From JAKOUY01 sp037045185 (GTDB taxonomy: Bacteria > Actinomycetota > Acidimicrobiia > Acidimicrobiales > Ilumatobacteraceae), in contig JBAOHQ010000004.1 in NCBI GenBank assembly GCA_037045185.1, positions 806,001 through 870,000 of the forward strand: a stretch of DNA of 64,000 nt. The letters are read 5' to 3'. A model generated the notes under the pieces. It was not told the origin of the DNA, did not search any database, and was given only the letters and a program-made list of their open reading frames with translations. Below, in pieces: positions 1 through 8,716 of the stretch. A program made the translations under genes and the position numbers. Within the stretch, counting starts at the first letter, position 1. The number at the start of each line of letters is the position of its first letter.

Positions 1-64
1 GGGAGGGTCGCCTTACTACCATCGGCGCGGTGGGTGTCGTCGCTGAGGGAGTAGGAGCTCAGCG

Positions 65-114
65 CGTCGCCAGGCAGCCAGGGCGCTCGTCGCCATCTCG
101 TCGCCCTGGCGACG
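65..114. repeat. Inverted repeat, possible terminator of an upstream gene
   Basis: Perfect 10-bp arms (CGTCGCCAGG at 65-74, CCTGGCGACG at 105-114) enclose 30 nt; a competing 9-bp pairing (77-85 with 102-110) is also possible. It lies before the acyltransferase start. No T-run follows, so a terminator role is only a guess. Nothing else recognisable is seen in positions 1-155. Confidence 0.35.
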
Positions 115-155
115 GCCGGCGGGACGTCGTACGGAGGTCGTTCGCCGGTCACGCG

Positions 156-2294
156 ATGTCCGACTTCCGCCCGGACGTCGAAGGGCTGCGGGCGGTCGCT
201 GTCATCGTCGTCCTGCTGTTCCACGCCAACCTGCTGTCGTTCACCGGCGGGTTCATCGGCGTCGACGTCTTCTTCGTCGTCTCCGGCTTCCTGATCACCC
301 GGCTGCTGGTCAAGGAGATGGCGACCCACGGCACGATCTCGCTGCCGGCGTTCTGGGCCCGGCGGGCCCGCCGGCTGCTGCCCGCCGCCGTGCTGACCCT
401 GGTGGTCACGCTGGTGTTCGCCAACTGGATCCTCCCGCCGTTGCGCCAGCGAGAGGTGTTGACCGATGGGTTCTTCGTGTCGGGCTTCGTCGTCAACTTC
501 CGCTTCGCCCGCACACTGGGCGACTACTTCGGCGCCCAACTCGGCGCCATCACTCCCTCGCCGCTGCTGCACTACTGGTCGCTGGCGGTGGAGGAGCAGT
601 TCTACCTCGTGTGGCCGGCGACGATGCTGCTGCTCAGCCGCCGGCCGCGGCAGTTCCGCCGGCTGCTGACCACCGTCATCATCGCGGTGGGGGTGGCCTC
701 GCTGCTGGTGTCCGTGTGGTGGACCGAGAACAACCCGACCGCCGCGTTCTACCTCTTGCCGGCACGCATGGTGGAGCTGCTCAGCGGGGCGCTGCTGGCC
801 GTGGCGGGCACTGCGGTAACCCGCTGGTCGCCGGTGCTGCGCGGCAGGCTGGGGTGGATCGGGTTGTTCGGCATCGCTGTGGCGGCGGTGTTCTACGACG
901 AGTCCGTCGCCTTCCCCGGCACCGCGGTCCTGCTCCCGGTGGTTGCCACGATGGCCGTCATCGTCGCCGGGATGGCGCCGTCGTGGGAGGGCGGGCCGTC
1001 GCGGCTGCTGAACCTCGACGCCTTGCAGTGGGTCGGGCGGCACTCGTACGCCATCTACCTGTGGCACTGGCCGGTCCTGGTGCTTGCCGAGGCGCGGCAG
1101 GGTTCGTTGTCGGTGTTCGAGCGGCTCGTGGCCATCGCCGTGTCCTGCGCGCTGGCCGCGCTGTCATTGCACTTCGTCGAGAACCCCGTGCGGTTCTCCA
1201 AGGCATTGGCCGCCCCGGCCTCGCGCGGGCTTGCCCTCGGCGCCGCCCTCACCGTGGGGGCGCTGGCGATGAACGGTGTGCTGTGGGGCAGCCAGCCCGA
1301 CCTCACCGGTGGAGGCCAGGCCGCGCACATCACCTTGGAGGCCGGGGTCGATGCTGCCGCCTCCGAGACCGCTGGTTCCGGTGCCGCACCGGACGACCCT
1401 GCCGTGGATGCGTCGCGGACGTCGTCACCGGTGAAGGCGCCGGCTGGCGAGGCGTCGGCGCCGGCACCCGCCCCCACTGATCTCGCCGGTCTCGTCGCCG
1501 CGACGCAGCGGATCCTCGCCGATGCGGCGGCGAACGACGCGGTGCCGTCGAATCTGCGACCGTCGTTGACCAGGGCCGGCGACGACAAGGCCCAGCCCTA
1601 TCGCGACGACTGCGTGAACATCGGTGTCGAGCCACACGTCAAGAACTGCCGGTACGGGGAGAAGGGCTCGGCGAAGAAGTTCGTGCTCTACGGCGATTCC
1701 CACGCTGCGCATTGGTTCCCGGCGATGGACGCCATCGCCAAGCAGCGCGGCGCCGAGCTGATCGTGTTGACCAAGGGCGGCTGCCCGCCCGCCGACGTGC
1801 CGATCAAGACCAACACGCTGGGCCGCACCTGCCCGGTGTTCCGCAACGAGGCCGTCGAGCTGATCGCCAAGGTCAAGCCGGCGCTGGTGGTGATCAGCGC
1901 CCAGTCGGACTACTTCAACAAGGACTCCGAGTGGCAGGCGGGCATGGTCAAGACGTTGAAGCGCATCGCCCCGCACACCAAGGACCTGGTGGTCCTGGCG
2001 GACAACCCCGGCAGCGCCGATATCCCGGCCAACTGCCTGTCCCGCCATCTGACCAGCGCCTCGGCGTGCAACAACCGGCGGGAGCGAGCCATCGCTCCGG
2101 GGCGGTTGGCGGCCGAGACTGCCGCCGCGGTAGCAGCGGGTGGGCGGGTCATCGACCCCACGGATTGGATGTGTACCCCGTCCACCTGCCCGGTGATCGT
2201 GGGCGACATCCTGCTGTATCGCGACGCCGATCACCTCACCACCGAGGCAGCGGACTTCCTGATGCCCTTGCTGCGCGCTGCGCTGTTTGCCTGA
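156..2294 (+). CDS. Acyltransferase family 3 protein with C-terminal SGNH domain (OafA/YrhL-like)
   Basis: Predicted polytopic membrane protein of 712 aa that transfers acyl (usually acetyl) groups to cell-surface glycans. The first ~340 residues form the Acyltransferase_3 domain: it opens with the family signature RPDVEGLRAVAV and continues through about ten hydrophobic helices. A Pro/Ala/Ser-rich linker follows. The last ~250 residues are an extracytoplasmic SGNH domain with the Ser block GDSH near residue 513 and the DxxH block (DADH) near residue 690, so the catalytic residues of that domain appear present. The frame is open upstream to position 30, but the ATG at 156 directly precedes the conserved domain and is preferred. 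The acceptor cannot be deduced; peptidoglycan, O-antigen-like glycan and exopolysaccharide are all possible. Downstream carbonic anhydrase is on the same strand, 41 bp away. Confidence 0.88.
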   Translation: MSDFRPDVEGLRAVAVIVVLLFHANLLSFTGGFIGVDVFFVVSGFLITRLLVKEMATHGTISLPAFWARRARRLLPAAVLTLVVTLVFANWILPPLRQREVLTDGFFVSGFVVNFRFARTLGDYFGAQLGAITPSPLLHYWSLAVEEQFYLVWPATMLLLSRRPRQFRRLLTTVIIAVGVASLLVSVWWTENNPTAAFYLLPARMVELLSGALLAVAGTAVTRWSPVLRGRLGWIGLFGIAVAAVFYDESVAFPGTAVLLPVVATMAVIVAGMAPSWEGGPSRLLNLDALQWVGRHSYAIYLWHWPVLVLAEARQGSLSVFERLVAIAVSCALAALSLHFVENPVRFSKALAAPASRGLALGAALTVGALAMNGVLWGSQPDLTGGGQAAHITLEAGVDAAASETAGSGAAPDDPAVDASRTSSPVKAPAGEASAPAPAPTDLAGLVAATQRILADAAANDAVPSNLRPSLTRAGDDKAQPYRDDCVNIGVEPHVKNCRYGEKGSAKKFVLYGDSHAAHWFPAMDAIAKQRGAELIVLTKGGCPPADVPIKTNTLGRTCPVFRNEAVELIAKVKPALVVISAQSDYFNKDSEWQAGMVKTLKRIAPHTKDLVVLADNPGSADIPANCLSRHLTSASACNNRRERAIAPGRLAAETAAAVAAGGRVIDPTDWMCTPSTCPVIVGDILLYRDADHLTTEAADFLMPLLRAALFA

Positions 2295-2335
2295 CGGGAT
2301 TGCGTCGACCGCGGCGGCTGGCCTAGACACGAGTC

Positions 2336-2830
2336 GTGAGCCAGATCCAGCAACTCCTCGACGCGAACGCCGGATACGCCCAGGCTCGGGCGAACGTCCA
2401 TGACGCCACCCCCAGCCGCCGCCTGGCCGTGATCACCTGCATGGACGCACGCATCGACGTGTTCGCCGTGCTGGGCCTGCACCTGGGCGAGGCCCACGTC
2501 ATTCGCAACGCCGGCGGGCGGCTCACCGAGGACGTCCTGCGCAGCCTGGCGCTGTCGTCGCACGTGCTGGGCGTGGACACCGTGGTGGTCATGCAGCACA
2601 CGAAGTGCGGTCTGGAAGGCGTGACCAACGAGGAGCTCGTCAAGCTCACCGGCGCGGAACTCGGCTTCCTGCCGATCCATGATCACGAGGCTGACCTGCG
2701 CGAGGACATCGACGCCATCACCAGCGCCCCGTACCTGTCGGCGATCACGACCGTTGGCGGGTTCGTGTACGACGTGGAATCCGGGGAAGTGCAGGGTCTC
2801 GTCCGCTGGGAGCGACCCACCTCCCCGTGA
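2336..2830 (+). CDS. Beta-class carbonic anhydrase
   Basis: Cytoplasmic zinc enzyme of 164 aa interconverting CO2 and bicarbonate. Zinc ligands are visible as Cys35 in CMDAR (with the Asp37-Arg39 dyad) and His88/Cys91 in MQHTKCG. The length and the short C-terminus match the compact mycobacterial-type beta enzymes (Rv1284-like), not the ~220-aa plant-type forms. The start is the GTG at 2336; a TAGACA hexamer lies 6 nt upstream, a weak version of the -10 box found before many genes here. The gene converges on the TAP-like hydrolase, with only 4 bp between the two stop codons. Confidence 0.92.
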   Translation: MSQIQQLLDANAGYAQARANVHDATPSRRLAVITCMDARIDVFAVLGLHLGEAHVIRNAGGRLTEDVLRSLALSSHVLGVDTVVVMQHTKCGLEGVTNEELVKLTGAELGFLPIHDHEADLREDIDAITSAPYLSAITTVGGFVYDVESGEVQGLVRWERPTSP

Positions 2831-2834
2831 ACGC

Positions 2835-4433
2835 TCAGCCGGTGGGGCAGACCTTGCCGGTGGCCGGGGCCCGATTCACCGGGTCGAGCAGGTACTCGTC
2901 GATGGTGCCGCGTGAGCAGGCATTGACGTCGTAGCCCGTGTGCTGGTCGGCCTCGACGACGACGAAGCGCCCGTCCTCCAACGCGTCGGCCATGTTCTTG
3001 CTGCTTTCCAGCGGTGTCGCCGGGTCACCCGTGGTGCCCACGACCACGATGGGGCCTGCGCCTGTGCCCGTGATGGTGACGCGCGGATCCTGAGGCGCAG
3101 GGAAGAACGTGCAGAAGTAGCCGATGGTGCCCTGTGGTGACATGCGTGGCGCCGCGGCGTCGACCTTCATCGAGTCGGCGTCCTCCTCGGCGACGCTCAG
3201 GCGCTCGGGTTGGTCCATGCACGAGATGGTCTGGAACGCCTCCAGGCTGTTGTCGTAGCTGCCGTCGATCTGGCGGTCGTAGTACTCGTCGAACAGCGCC
3301 AGCAGGCCCTCGCCCTTGCCCTGCTCGGCATCGGCCAACGCCTGGGCCAGGATCGGCCAGTTGAACGGTGAGTACATCGCCTCGGCCGACGCCTGGATGG
3401 CGACGTCGCGGTTGACGTCCGGGCGGCCGCGAACGCTGGGGATGGGGGTGGCATCGAGCTTGGCCATCAGCGCGTCGAAGGCCGTCGCCGCGTCGCCCTT
3501 GCCGAAGGGGCACTGGGTGTTGGCGCTGCACTGCGCCAGGAACGTCTTCAGCGTGGCCTCGAACCCCTTGGTCTGCTGGATGGTGGACTCCAGCGCACTG
3601 GAGGCCGGATCCGCCGCGCCGTCCAGCACCGCGGCGCGGACGGTCTTGGGGAACAGGGTCGCCCAGGTGGCGCCGAGTTCGCTGCCGTAGCTGAACCCGA
3701 AGTAGGTGATCGTGTCCTCGCCGAGGGCACGGCGGATGGCGTCCATGTCCCGTGCCGAGTTGTTCGTGCCGATGAACTGGATGAGGTCGGCGTTCCTGGT
3801 GGCGCAGCCGGTGGCGAACTCCTTGGCCGCGCTGCGGACCAGCTCCACTTCGGCCGGTGAGTCCGCCGACGCGTCGATCTCGGCGTAGAAGCGGTCGTAC
3901 TGGTCGTCGTCGATGCAGTCGATGGCCGGCTCGGACAGCCCGGTGCCGCGCGGGTCCCAGGCGATGATGTCGAAGGCCTCGACCAGCGACGGGCTGTACA
4001 GGCCGAGACTGCCACCCACGAGGAAGCTGCCGCCGAAGCCTGGCCCGCCCGGGTTCACCAGCATGGTGCCGATGCGTTTGGCCGGGTCGGCCTTGTGGCG
4101 CAGCATGAACAGCTCGATCGTCGGCCCGTCGGGGCGGGCGTAGTCGAGCGGCACCGTCAAGGTGCCCTGCTCGGTCCGGTCGTCGACGGCTTCGGCGAAC
4201 GGCTGCCAGTTGAATGGATCACCCGCCGGCACCGAGCCCGCCGGGGACGAGCCCGCAGGGGACGAGCCCGCGGGTGCCGAGCCCGCCGGGGACGAGCCCG
4301 CAACGGACGAGCCCGCGGGCGCCGAACCGCTCGCGGTGGAGGCGGCAGATGGCGGGGTGGGGGTCGTGGCCGCAGCGGGGGCGGCGAACAGGAGGCCGGC
4401 GAGGCCGGCGAGCAGGGCGGGTTGGGCGAGCAC
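2835..4433 (-). CDS. Secreted alpha/beta hydrolase, TAP-like (tripeptidyl aminopeptidase family)
   Basis: Exported hydrolase of 532 aa, probably a proline-type or tripeptidyl aminopeptidase or an esterase. The N-terminus is a hydrophobic signal peptide ending near APAAA, followed by a low-complexity Ser/Pro/Ala/Gly linker encoded by a 15-bp tandem repeat. The alpha/beta-hydrolase core has the oxyanion segment NPGGPGFGGS, nucleophile elbow GFSYG, and a C-terminal TAP-like lid with the acid in GDPATP and the catalytic His in DQHTGY. The GTG start at 4433 was chosen because TACGAT (minus strand, 4440-4445) stands exactly 6 nt upstream; longer in-frame starts would read through the divergent promoter. 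Substrate is unknown. Confidence 0.85.
   Translation of the reverse strand: MLAQPALLAGLAGLLFAAPAAATTPTPPSAASTASGSAPAGSSVAGSSPAGSAPAGSSPAGSSPAGSVPAGDPFNWQPFAEAVDDRTEQGTLTVPLDYARPDGPTIELFMLRHKADPAKRIGTMLVNPGGPGFGGSFLVGGSLGLYSPSLVEAFDIIAWDPRGTGLSEPAIDCIDDDQYDRFYAEIDASADSPAEVELVRSAAKEFATGCATRNADLIQFIGTNNSARDMDAIRRALGEDTITYFGFSYGSELGATWATLFPKTVRAAVLDGAADPASSALESTIQQTKGFEATLKTFLAQCSANTQCPFGKGDAATAFDALMAKLDATPIPSVRGRPDVNRDVAIQASAEAMYSPFNWPILAQALADAEQGKGEGLLALFDEYYDRQIDGSYDNSLEAFQTISCMDQPERLSVAEEDADSMKVDAAAPRMSPQGTIGYFCTFFPAPQDPRVTITGTGAGPIVVVGTTGDPATPLESSKNMADALEDGRFVVVEADQHTGYDVNACSRGTIDEYLLDPVNRAPATGKVCPTG
4234..4323. repeat. Six tandem 15-bp units inside the hydrolase gene
   Basis: Six in-phase copies of a 15-bp unit (plus-strand consensus GAGCCCGCCGGGGAC, variable in the last 7 bases). 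On the coding (minus) strand they encode the pentapeptide G-S-S/A-P-A linker between signal peptide and catalytic domain. Copy-number variation would lengthen or shorten the linker without a frameshift. Confidence 0.9.
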
Positions 4434-4439
4434 CCGGCC

Positions 4440-4470
4440 ATCGTAGGTGTCGGCGATCCGTCCGTATCCT
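4440..4470. promoter_or_regulatory. Back-to-back divergent -10 elements
   Basis: TACGAT on the minus strand (4440-4445) ends 6 nt from the hydrolase GTG at 4433. TATCCT on the plus strand (4465-4470) ends 6 nt from the ABC exporter ATG at 4477. The 20 bp between them leave no room for long 5' UTRs, so both transcripts are predicted to be leaderless. Confidence 0.6.
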
Positions 4471-4476
4471 CGCCGT

Positions 4477-6352
4477 ATGCGAATGGGCCCCCCACACCGG
4501 ATGATGTCACGCAACGATCCTGACCTCGTCCGCGACGTGAAGCTGGAGCGCACCTCGGTGCGCCGGGCCTGGACGTTCGCTCAGCCGTATCGAGGCACGA
4601 TCCTGGTGTTCCTGGCGGCCATCGTGGCCGAGGCCGTCCTGGCGCTGGTCCCGCCGCTCGCGTTCCGCTCGATCATCGACCGGGCCATCCCGCGCGCCGA
4701 CCGCTCGCTGATCACGTGGCTGGCGGCGTTGGTGGTGACGGCCGCACTGGCCGACGCCGGCCTGGCCATCCTCCAGCGGTGGTGCTCGGCACGCATCGGA
4801 GAGGGCCTGATCTACGACCTGCCGCGTGGCTCTGTTCGCCAAGGTGCAGCGGATGCCCATCGCCTTCTTCACCCGGACCCAGACCGGGGCGTTGACCAGC
4901 CGGCTGAACAGCGACGTGGTCGGCGCTCAGACGGCCGTGACCTCCACGCTGGGCAGCGTGGTCAGCAACGTGGTCGTGCTGGTCACCACCCTGGCGGCGA
5001 TGGTGGCGCTGGAATGGCGGCTCACGCTCCTGGCCCTGGTGGTGCTGCCGCTGTTCATCGTCCCCGCCAAGCGAGTGGGGCGGCGGCTGCAAAAGATCTC
5101 CCGCGACCAGATGTCGTGGAACGCCGAGATGCACTCGCAGATGACCGAACGGTTCAACGTGGCCGGGGCCCAACTGGTCAAGCTGTTCGGGCGCAGCGGC
5201 GACGAGGTCAGGACCTTCGCCGGGCGGGCCCGCAAGGTGCGTGACGCAGGGATCAAGCAGGCGATGTTCGGGCGAGTGTTCTTCGTCGCCCTCGGGCTTG
5301 TCGGCGCCCTGGGCGGCGCGGCCATCTACGGCATCGGCGCCCATCTCGTGGTGGACGGCGCCATTACGGCCGGGACGCTCGTCGCCCTCGCTGCGCTCGT
5401 CACACGCGTCTACCAACCACTCACCGGTCTGACCAACGCCCGCGTCGACCTGATGACGGCGATGGTGAGCTTCGATCGTGTCTTCGAAGTGCTCGACGCG
5501 CCAGAGGCGGTGTCCGATCGGCCGGGTGCGGTGGATCTCGTGGAGCCACGCGGCCGGATCGAGTTCCGTGACGTGTGGTTCCGCTACCCCACCGCGGCCG
5601 AGGTGACGGTGCCGTCCCTGGAGGCGCCGTCGTCGGTGGGTGGCGCCGACCCTGACCGCGACGTGCTGCGCGGGGTCACCCTCACCATCGAGCCGGGGGA
5701 GACCGTGGCCCTGGTGGGCGCCTCCGGGTCGGGCAAGACCACGATGGCTGGGCTCGTTCCTCGCCTGTATGACGTGACGGGCGGGTCACTGCTGGTCGAT
5801 GGTCGCGACGTGCGTGACCTGACCCAGGAGTCACTGCGTGCCGCGGTGGGTGTGGTGAGCCAGGATCCCCACCTGTTCCACGAGACGATCGGGGAGAACC
5901 TGCGCTACGCCAAGCCGGACGCCACCGTCGCCGAGTTGGACGACGCCTGCCGCGGGGCGCGCATCTACGAGACCATCGCCGCCCTCCCCGACAGCTACGA
6001 CACGATGGTGGGCGACCGCGGCTACCGGCTCAGCGGCGGTGAGAAGCAGCGTCTGGCCATCGCCCGGTTGCTGCTGAAGAACCCGACGATGATGATCCTC
6101 GACGAAGCCACCAGTCATCTCGACAACGAGAACGAAGCCCATGTCCAAGCAGCACTGGACGAAGCCCTGCGTGGCCGGACGGCGCTGGTCATCGCTCATC
6201 GCCTGTCCACTGTGCGTGACGCCGACCGCATCGTCGTGCTGGACGACGGGCTGATCGTCGAGCAGGGCACCCACGACGAGCTGATCGCCCTCGACGGCGC
6301 CTACGCCTCCCAGGTGCGCGCCGGCGAGTACGGCGTGGAGATCGCCGGCTGA
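4477..6352 (+). CDS. ABC exporter, fused permease-ATPase (frame interrupted at 4822)
   Basis: Half-transporter of about 624 aa of the multidrug/lipid exporter type: N-terminal six-helix ABC membrane domain, then nucleotide-binding domain with Walker A GASGSGKTT, signature LSGGEKQ, Walker B MMILDEAT and switch IAHRLST. A linker insertion (SLEAPSSVGGADPDRD) sits just before the NBD core. The frame changes at 4822-4823: CTGCCGCGTGG should read CTGCGCGTGG, one C too many. Removing it joins LIYDL to RVALFAKVQRM without a gap. The intact motifs on both sides suggest a sequence error, not decay. Start ATG 4477 is placed by TATCCT 6 nt upstream; ATGs at 4501 and 4504 are alternatives. Substrate unknown. 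Confidence 0.85.
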
Positions 6353-6364
6353 GGGCGTCCCGGC

Positions 6365-7009
6365 TCAGCGGGTGAGGATGCTGACCAGCGTGCGCAACTC
6401 GTCATCGGTGAAATGCGTCGGACAGGGCTTTCGGAAGTCCTCGCTGTCCGGGACGATCTTGAGATCGCCGATGAGGTGGATCACGTCGCCGAGGCTGAGG
6501 ATGCGACCGAGGCATGACGCCGACGGATTCCCGTCGGTCACGTTTCGGCTGTCCACGTAGGCGGTAAACCCTTTGAGTTGGTCGTTGGTGAGGAAGATGG
6601 CTGAGCACGTCTCCTCGGCGATGGTTCTCACGATCGTCGTGAAGGGGCCGGCAGTTGCGCACTGAACCTCGGTCCGCACCGAACCCGGAGGCACCGACGG
6701 CACCGGAGAAGCAGTCAGCGCGACGGGTGACGGAGGCTTGGAATGTCCGATGGCGAAGGCGCCCGCGGCGACGGTCGCCAGCACGATCGTTGCGGCGGCT
6801 GCGCGCCATACCGCCAGGGTATGGCGGCCACAGGCGCGGGCTGAGGGTCGCAGGCGGAAATCGCCCACCGCCGGGGGTATGCCAGTGGCGTCGTCATAGG
6901 CCTGGAAGGCGCGGACGACGGCGGGCGGCCACCGTGGGCGTGTGTGCTCGGTATGATCGGTGTGCTCGGTCTGATCGGTGTGCTCGGTCTGGTCGGTCGG
7001 ATCGGTCAT
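6365..7009 (-). CDS. Single-pass membrane protein, probable partner (anti-sigma-like) of the ECF sigma factor
   Basis: Unrecognised 214-aa protein. Residues 1-23 are an acidic Thr/Asp/Glu/His repeat (three TDQTEH-type units); residues ~25-60 are cytoplasmic and basic; 66-88 form one membrane helix; the rest is an extracytoplasmic domain with three or four Cys, including near the C-terminus. The start ATG overlaps the sigma-factor stop by 4 bp, so the two are translationally coupled. Cytoplasmic segment, one helix and an external sensor-like domain behind an ECF sigma gene is the layout of a membrane anti-sigma factor, but no zinc-binding HxxxCxxC motif is visible, so the role is inferred from context only. 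Confidence 0.6.
   Translation of the reverse strand: MTDPTDQTEHTDQTEHTDHTEHTRPRWPPAVVRAFQAYDDATGIPPAVGDFRLRPSARACGRHTLAVWRAAAATIVLATVAAGAFAIGHSKPPSPVALTASPVPSVPPGSVRTEVQCATAGPFTTIVRTIAEETCSAIFLTNDQLKGFTAYVDSRNVTDGNPSASCLGRILSLGDVIHLIGDLKIVPDSEDFRKPCPTHFTDDELRTLVSILTR
6944..6997. repeat. Three tandem 18-bp repeats at the 5' end of the sigma-partner gene
   Basis: Three near-identical 18-bp units (6944-6961, 6962-6979, 6980-6997; consensus GTGCTCGGTCTGATCGGT on the plus strand). On the coding strand each encodes six residues of the T-D-Q-T-E-H type. Being a multiple of three, unit gain or loss would stay in frame. Confidence 0.9.
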
Positions 7010-7560
7010 CGAAGGTGCTCCTCCAGGGTGGCGCGGGCAGTGTGTAGGGCGCGCTCGGTGGTGCGCGCCGAGAGATGCAGCGACTCGGCGATCTCGGTCA
7101 CCGGGAGATCCAGCCAGTAGGCCAGGTACAACACCGATCGCTCGCGCACGGACAGCCGGCTCATGGCCGCGGTCACGTCGGGGTCGATCGGCTGAGCCTC
7201 GATCCGGTCAGCCGACGCCACCCGCCGTTCGCGAGCGCGCCGACGGCCAGCCGAGCGGCGCATCGAGCTGGCTTCGTTTGCCACGGCGCGGAAGAGGTAG
7301 GCGCGATGCTCGGTCACGGTGGGCCACGACGGCGACGTCATCGCCCGCAGCACGGCATCGGCAACGACGTCCTCCGCTCCCGACGGACCCACCAGCGTGG
7401 TCGCGAAGCGCATCAGCTCGTAGGCATGCTTGGCATAGATCGCCTCGTCGATCGCATTCACCGCGGCTAGGACGTCACCGACCTCCCTCCGACCGCCACG
7501 CCTCGCTCTCCCTGCCGTCATCCTCGTCGAAGCATGCCCGACGGAACATCTCTGCGACAC
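7006..7560 (-). CDS. ECF-type RNA polymerase sigma factor
   Basis: Sigma-70 family factor of up to 184 aa with only regions 2 and 4. Region 2 includes ELMRFATTLVG...AEDVVADAVLRA and the basic recognition stretch; region 4 is an HTH with LPVTEIAESLHLSARTTERALH near the C-terminus. It would direct RNA polymerase to a small regulon and probably be controlled by the coupled membrane protein. The annotated start is the GTG at 7560; the ATG at 7521 (171 aa) is equally possible and lies closer to the conserved domain. No -10 box of the window-wide type precedes either start, consistent with a different or autoregulated promoter. Confidence 0.82.
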   Translation of the reverse strand: MSQRCSVGHASTRMTAGRARRGGRREVGDVLAAVNAIDEAIYAKHAYELMRFATTLVGPSGAEDVVADAVLRAMTSPSWPTVTEHRAYLFRAVANEASSMRRSAGRRRARERRVASADRIEAQPIDPDVTAAMSRLSVRERSVLYLAYWLDLPVTEIAESLHLSARTTERALHTARATLEEHLR

Positions 7561-7585
7561 CCCTCGCTCAGGATGGCACTAGCGA

Positions 7586-7605
7586 GGTCGAACCAGGTCG
7601 AACCA
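7586..7605. repeat. Two exact tandem 10-bp repeats upstream of the sigma gene
   Basis: GGTCGAACCA occurs twice with no gap (7586-7595, 7596-7605), one helical turn apart, in the 100-bp region between the sigma factor and the divergent methylase remnant. A hairpin GGTCC...GGACC follows at ~7615-7628. This could be a binding site for a dimeric regulator or the sigma factor's own promoter region; sequence alone does not decide. Confidence 0.4.
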
Positions 7606-7660
7606 GCTTGAATCGGTCCATCGGGACCCTGAGATCAGCCAACTAGCTTGGGGGTACCCG

Positions 7661-8694
7661 ATGGTCACGCGCCAGCGGTACGTCGGGCGGCAACTGTCGC
7701 TCGGCCTCGGAGAGGAAGTGGACGTCAACGTGTTTGGGATCGACGAAGGCGACCAGCACGGCGAGGTGTTCACCCGCCGCTGGGTTGTCGAGCTCATCCG
7801 CGACCTCGGCGGCTATACGCCCGACCGAGACCTCGAAGCGATGGTTGCTGTCGAGCCGGCGTGCGGCGCGGGCGCGTTCCTTGATCCGATGGTCGAGCGA
7901 CTGATCGACTCGTGTCGACGGCACCGGCGTATATCGAGGAGGCCGTTGGTGCACTGCGCGCGTTCGATCTGTTGCCCGCCAATGTTGAACTGGCCCGCAA
8001 GGCTGTGGCCACGGCGATCTCCGACGCGGGCGTACAGCCGGCTCGTGCTGCGATGTTTGCCGCGGAGGCCGTCCGATGCGCTGACTTCCTCCTGACCGAA
8101 CACAATGCCGAAGTCGATTTCGTGATCGGCAATCCGCCGTACATCCGCCTTGAAGATGTCCCCAAGGCTCGTTGTGCGGCGTACCGCCGAGCGTGTCCCA
8201 CCATGCGCGGTCGCAGCGATATCTTCGTCGGCTTCATCGAGTCAGGTCTTCGCCTCCTCACTCCTGGCGGTGTTCTCGGGTTCATCGTCGCTGACCGGTG
8301 GATGCACAACCAGTACGGAAGTGACCTTCGCTCGTACATCACGGAGGGCTACGCGGAGCGCGGCATCATCACCTCCCCGCTTCGACCGTGGCTCGGCTAC
8401 TTCATGCTCATCGAAGACAACGATGAGTGGAACCGCGTCTCGGCCCCTCGATCGTCGGTCTGGCCGGCAGATCCGGCGTTCAGCGGCACCAGCGCTGCTG
8501 ATCGGGCAGCGATCTTCTTCGACAGGATGGTCCGCGAGCGGCTGCTGGACGCGGCGTGTGTGGTGCTCGCCAACCGGGTCACCGGGGGAGTCCGCTACAC
8601 GCAGGACCACCTCGCCTTTCAGGCCTTCGCCGCTGCCATGTTCGGCCGCTGCCTGCAGTTCAAAGCGATCAACGCCGACCTTCCGTGGCCGTGA
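7661..8694 (+). pseudogene. Remnant of an Eco57I-type N6-adenine DNA methyltransferase
   Basis: The first part reads like an Eco57I-class methylase: GEVFTRRWVV, then SAM-binding motif I EPACGAGAFL. The frame then changes near 7905-7930 and continues with the catalytic motif IV NPPYIR (N6-adenine type) and DRWMHNQYG. After about residue 230 the family similarity fades and the protein ends at ~343 aa, well short of the 500-1000 aa expected; the target-recognition region is missing or replaced by unrelated sequence. No restriction enzyme or other defence gene is next to it. The change here is -1 or +2, unlike the +1 insertions elsewhere in the window, so this may be true decay. A TAGCTT box lies 11 nt before the ATG. 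Confidence 0.7.
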
Positions 8695-8716
8695 GCGCCA
8701 GTCTCGGGCTCGTCGA

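Noticed and set aside
30..155. N-terminal extension of the acyltransferase from position 30
   Set aside because: The extra 42 residues are Arg/Gly-rich without family similarity, and the inverted repeat at 65-114 lies there; the domain starts at ATG 156.
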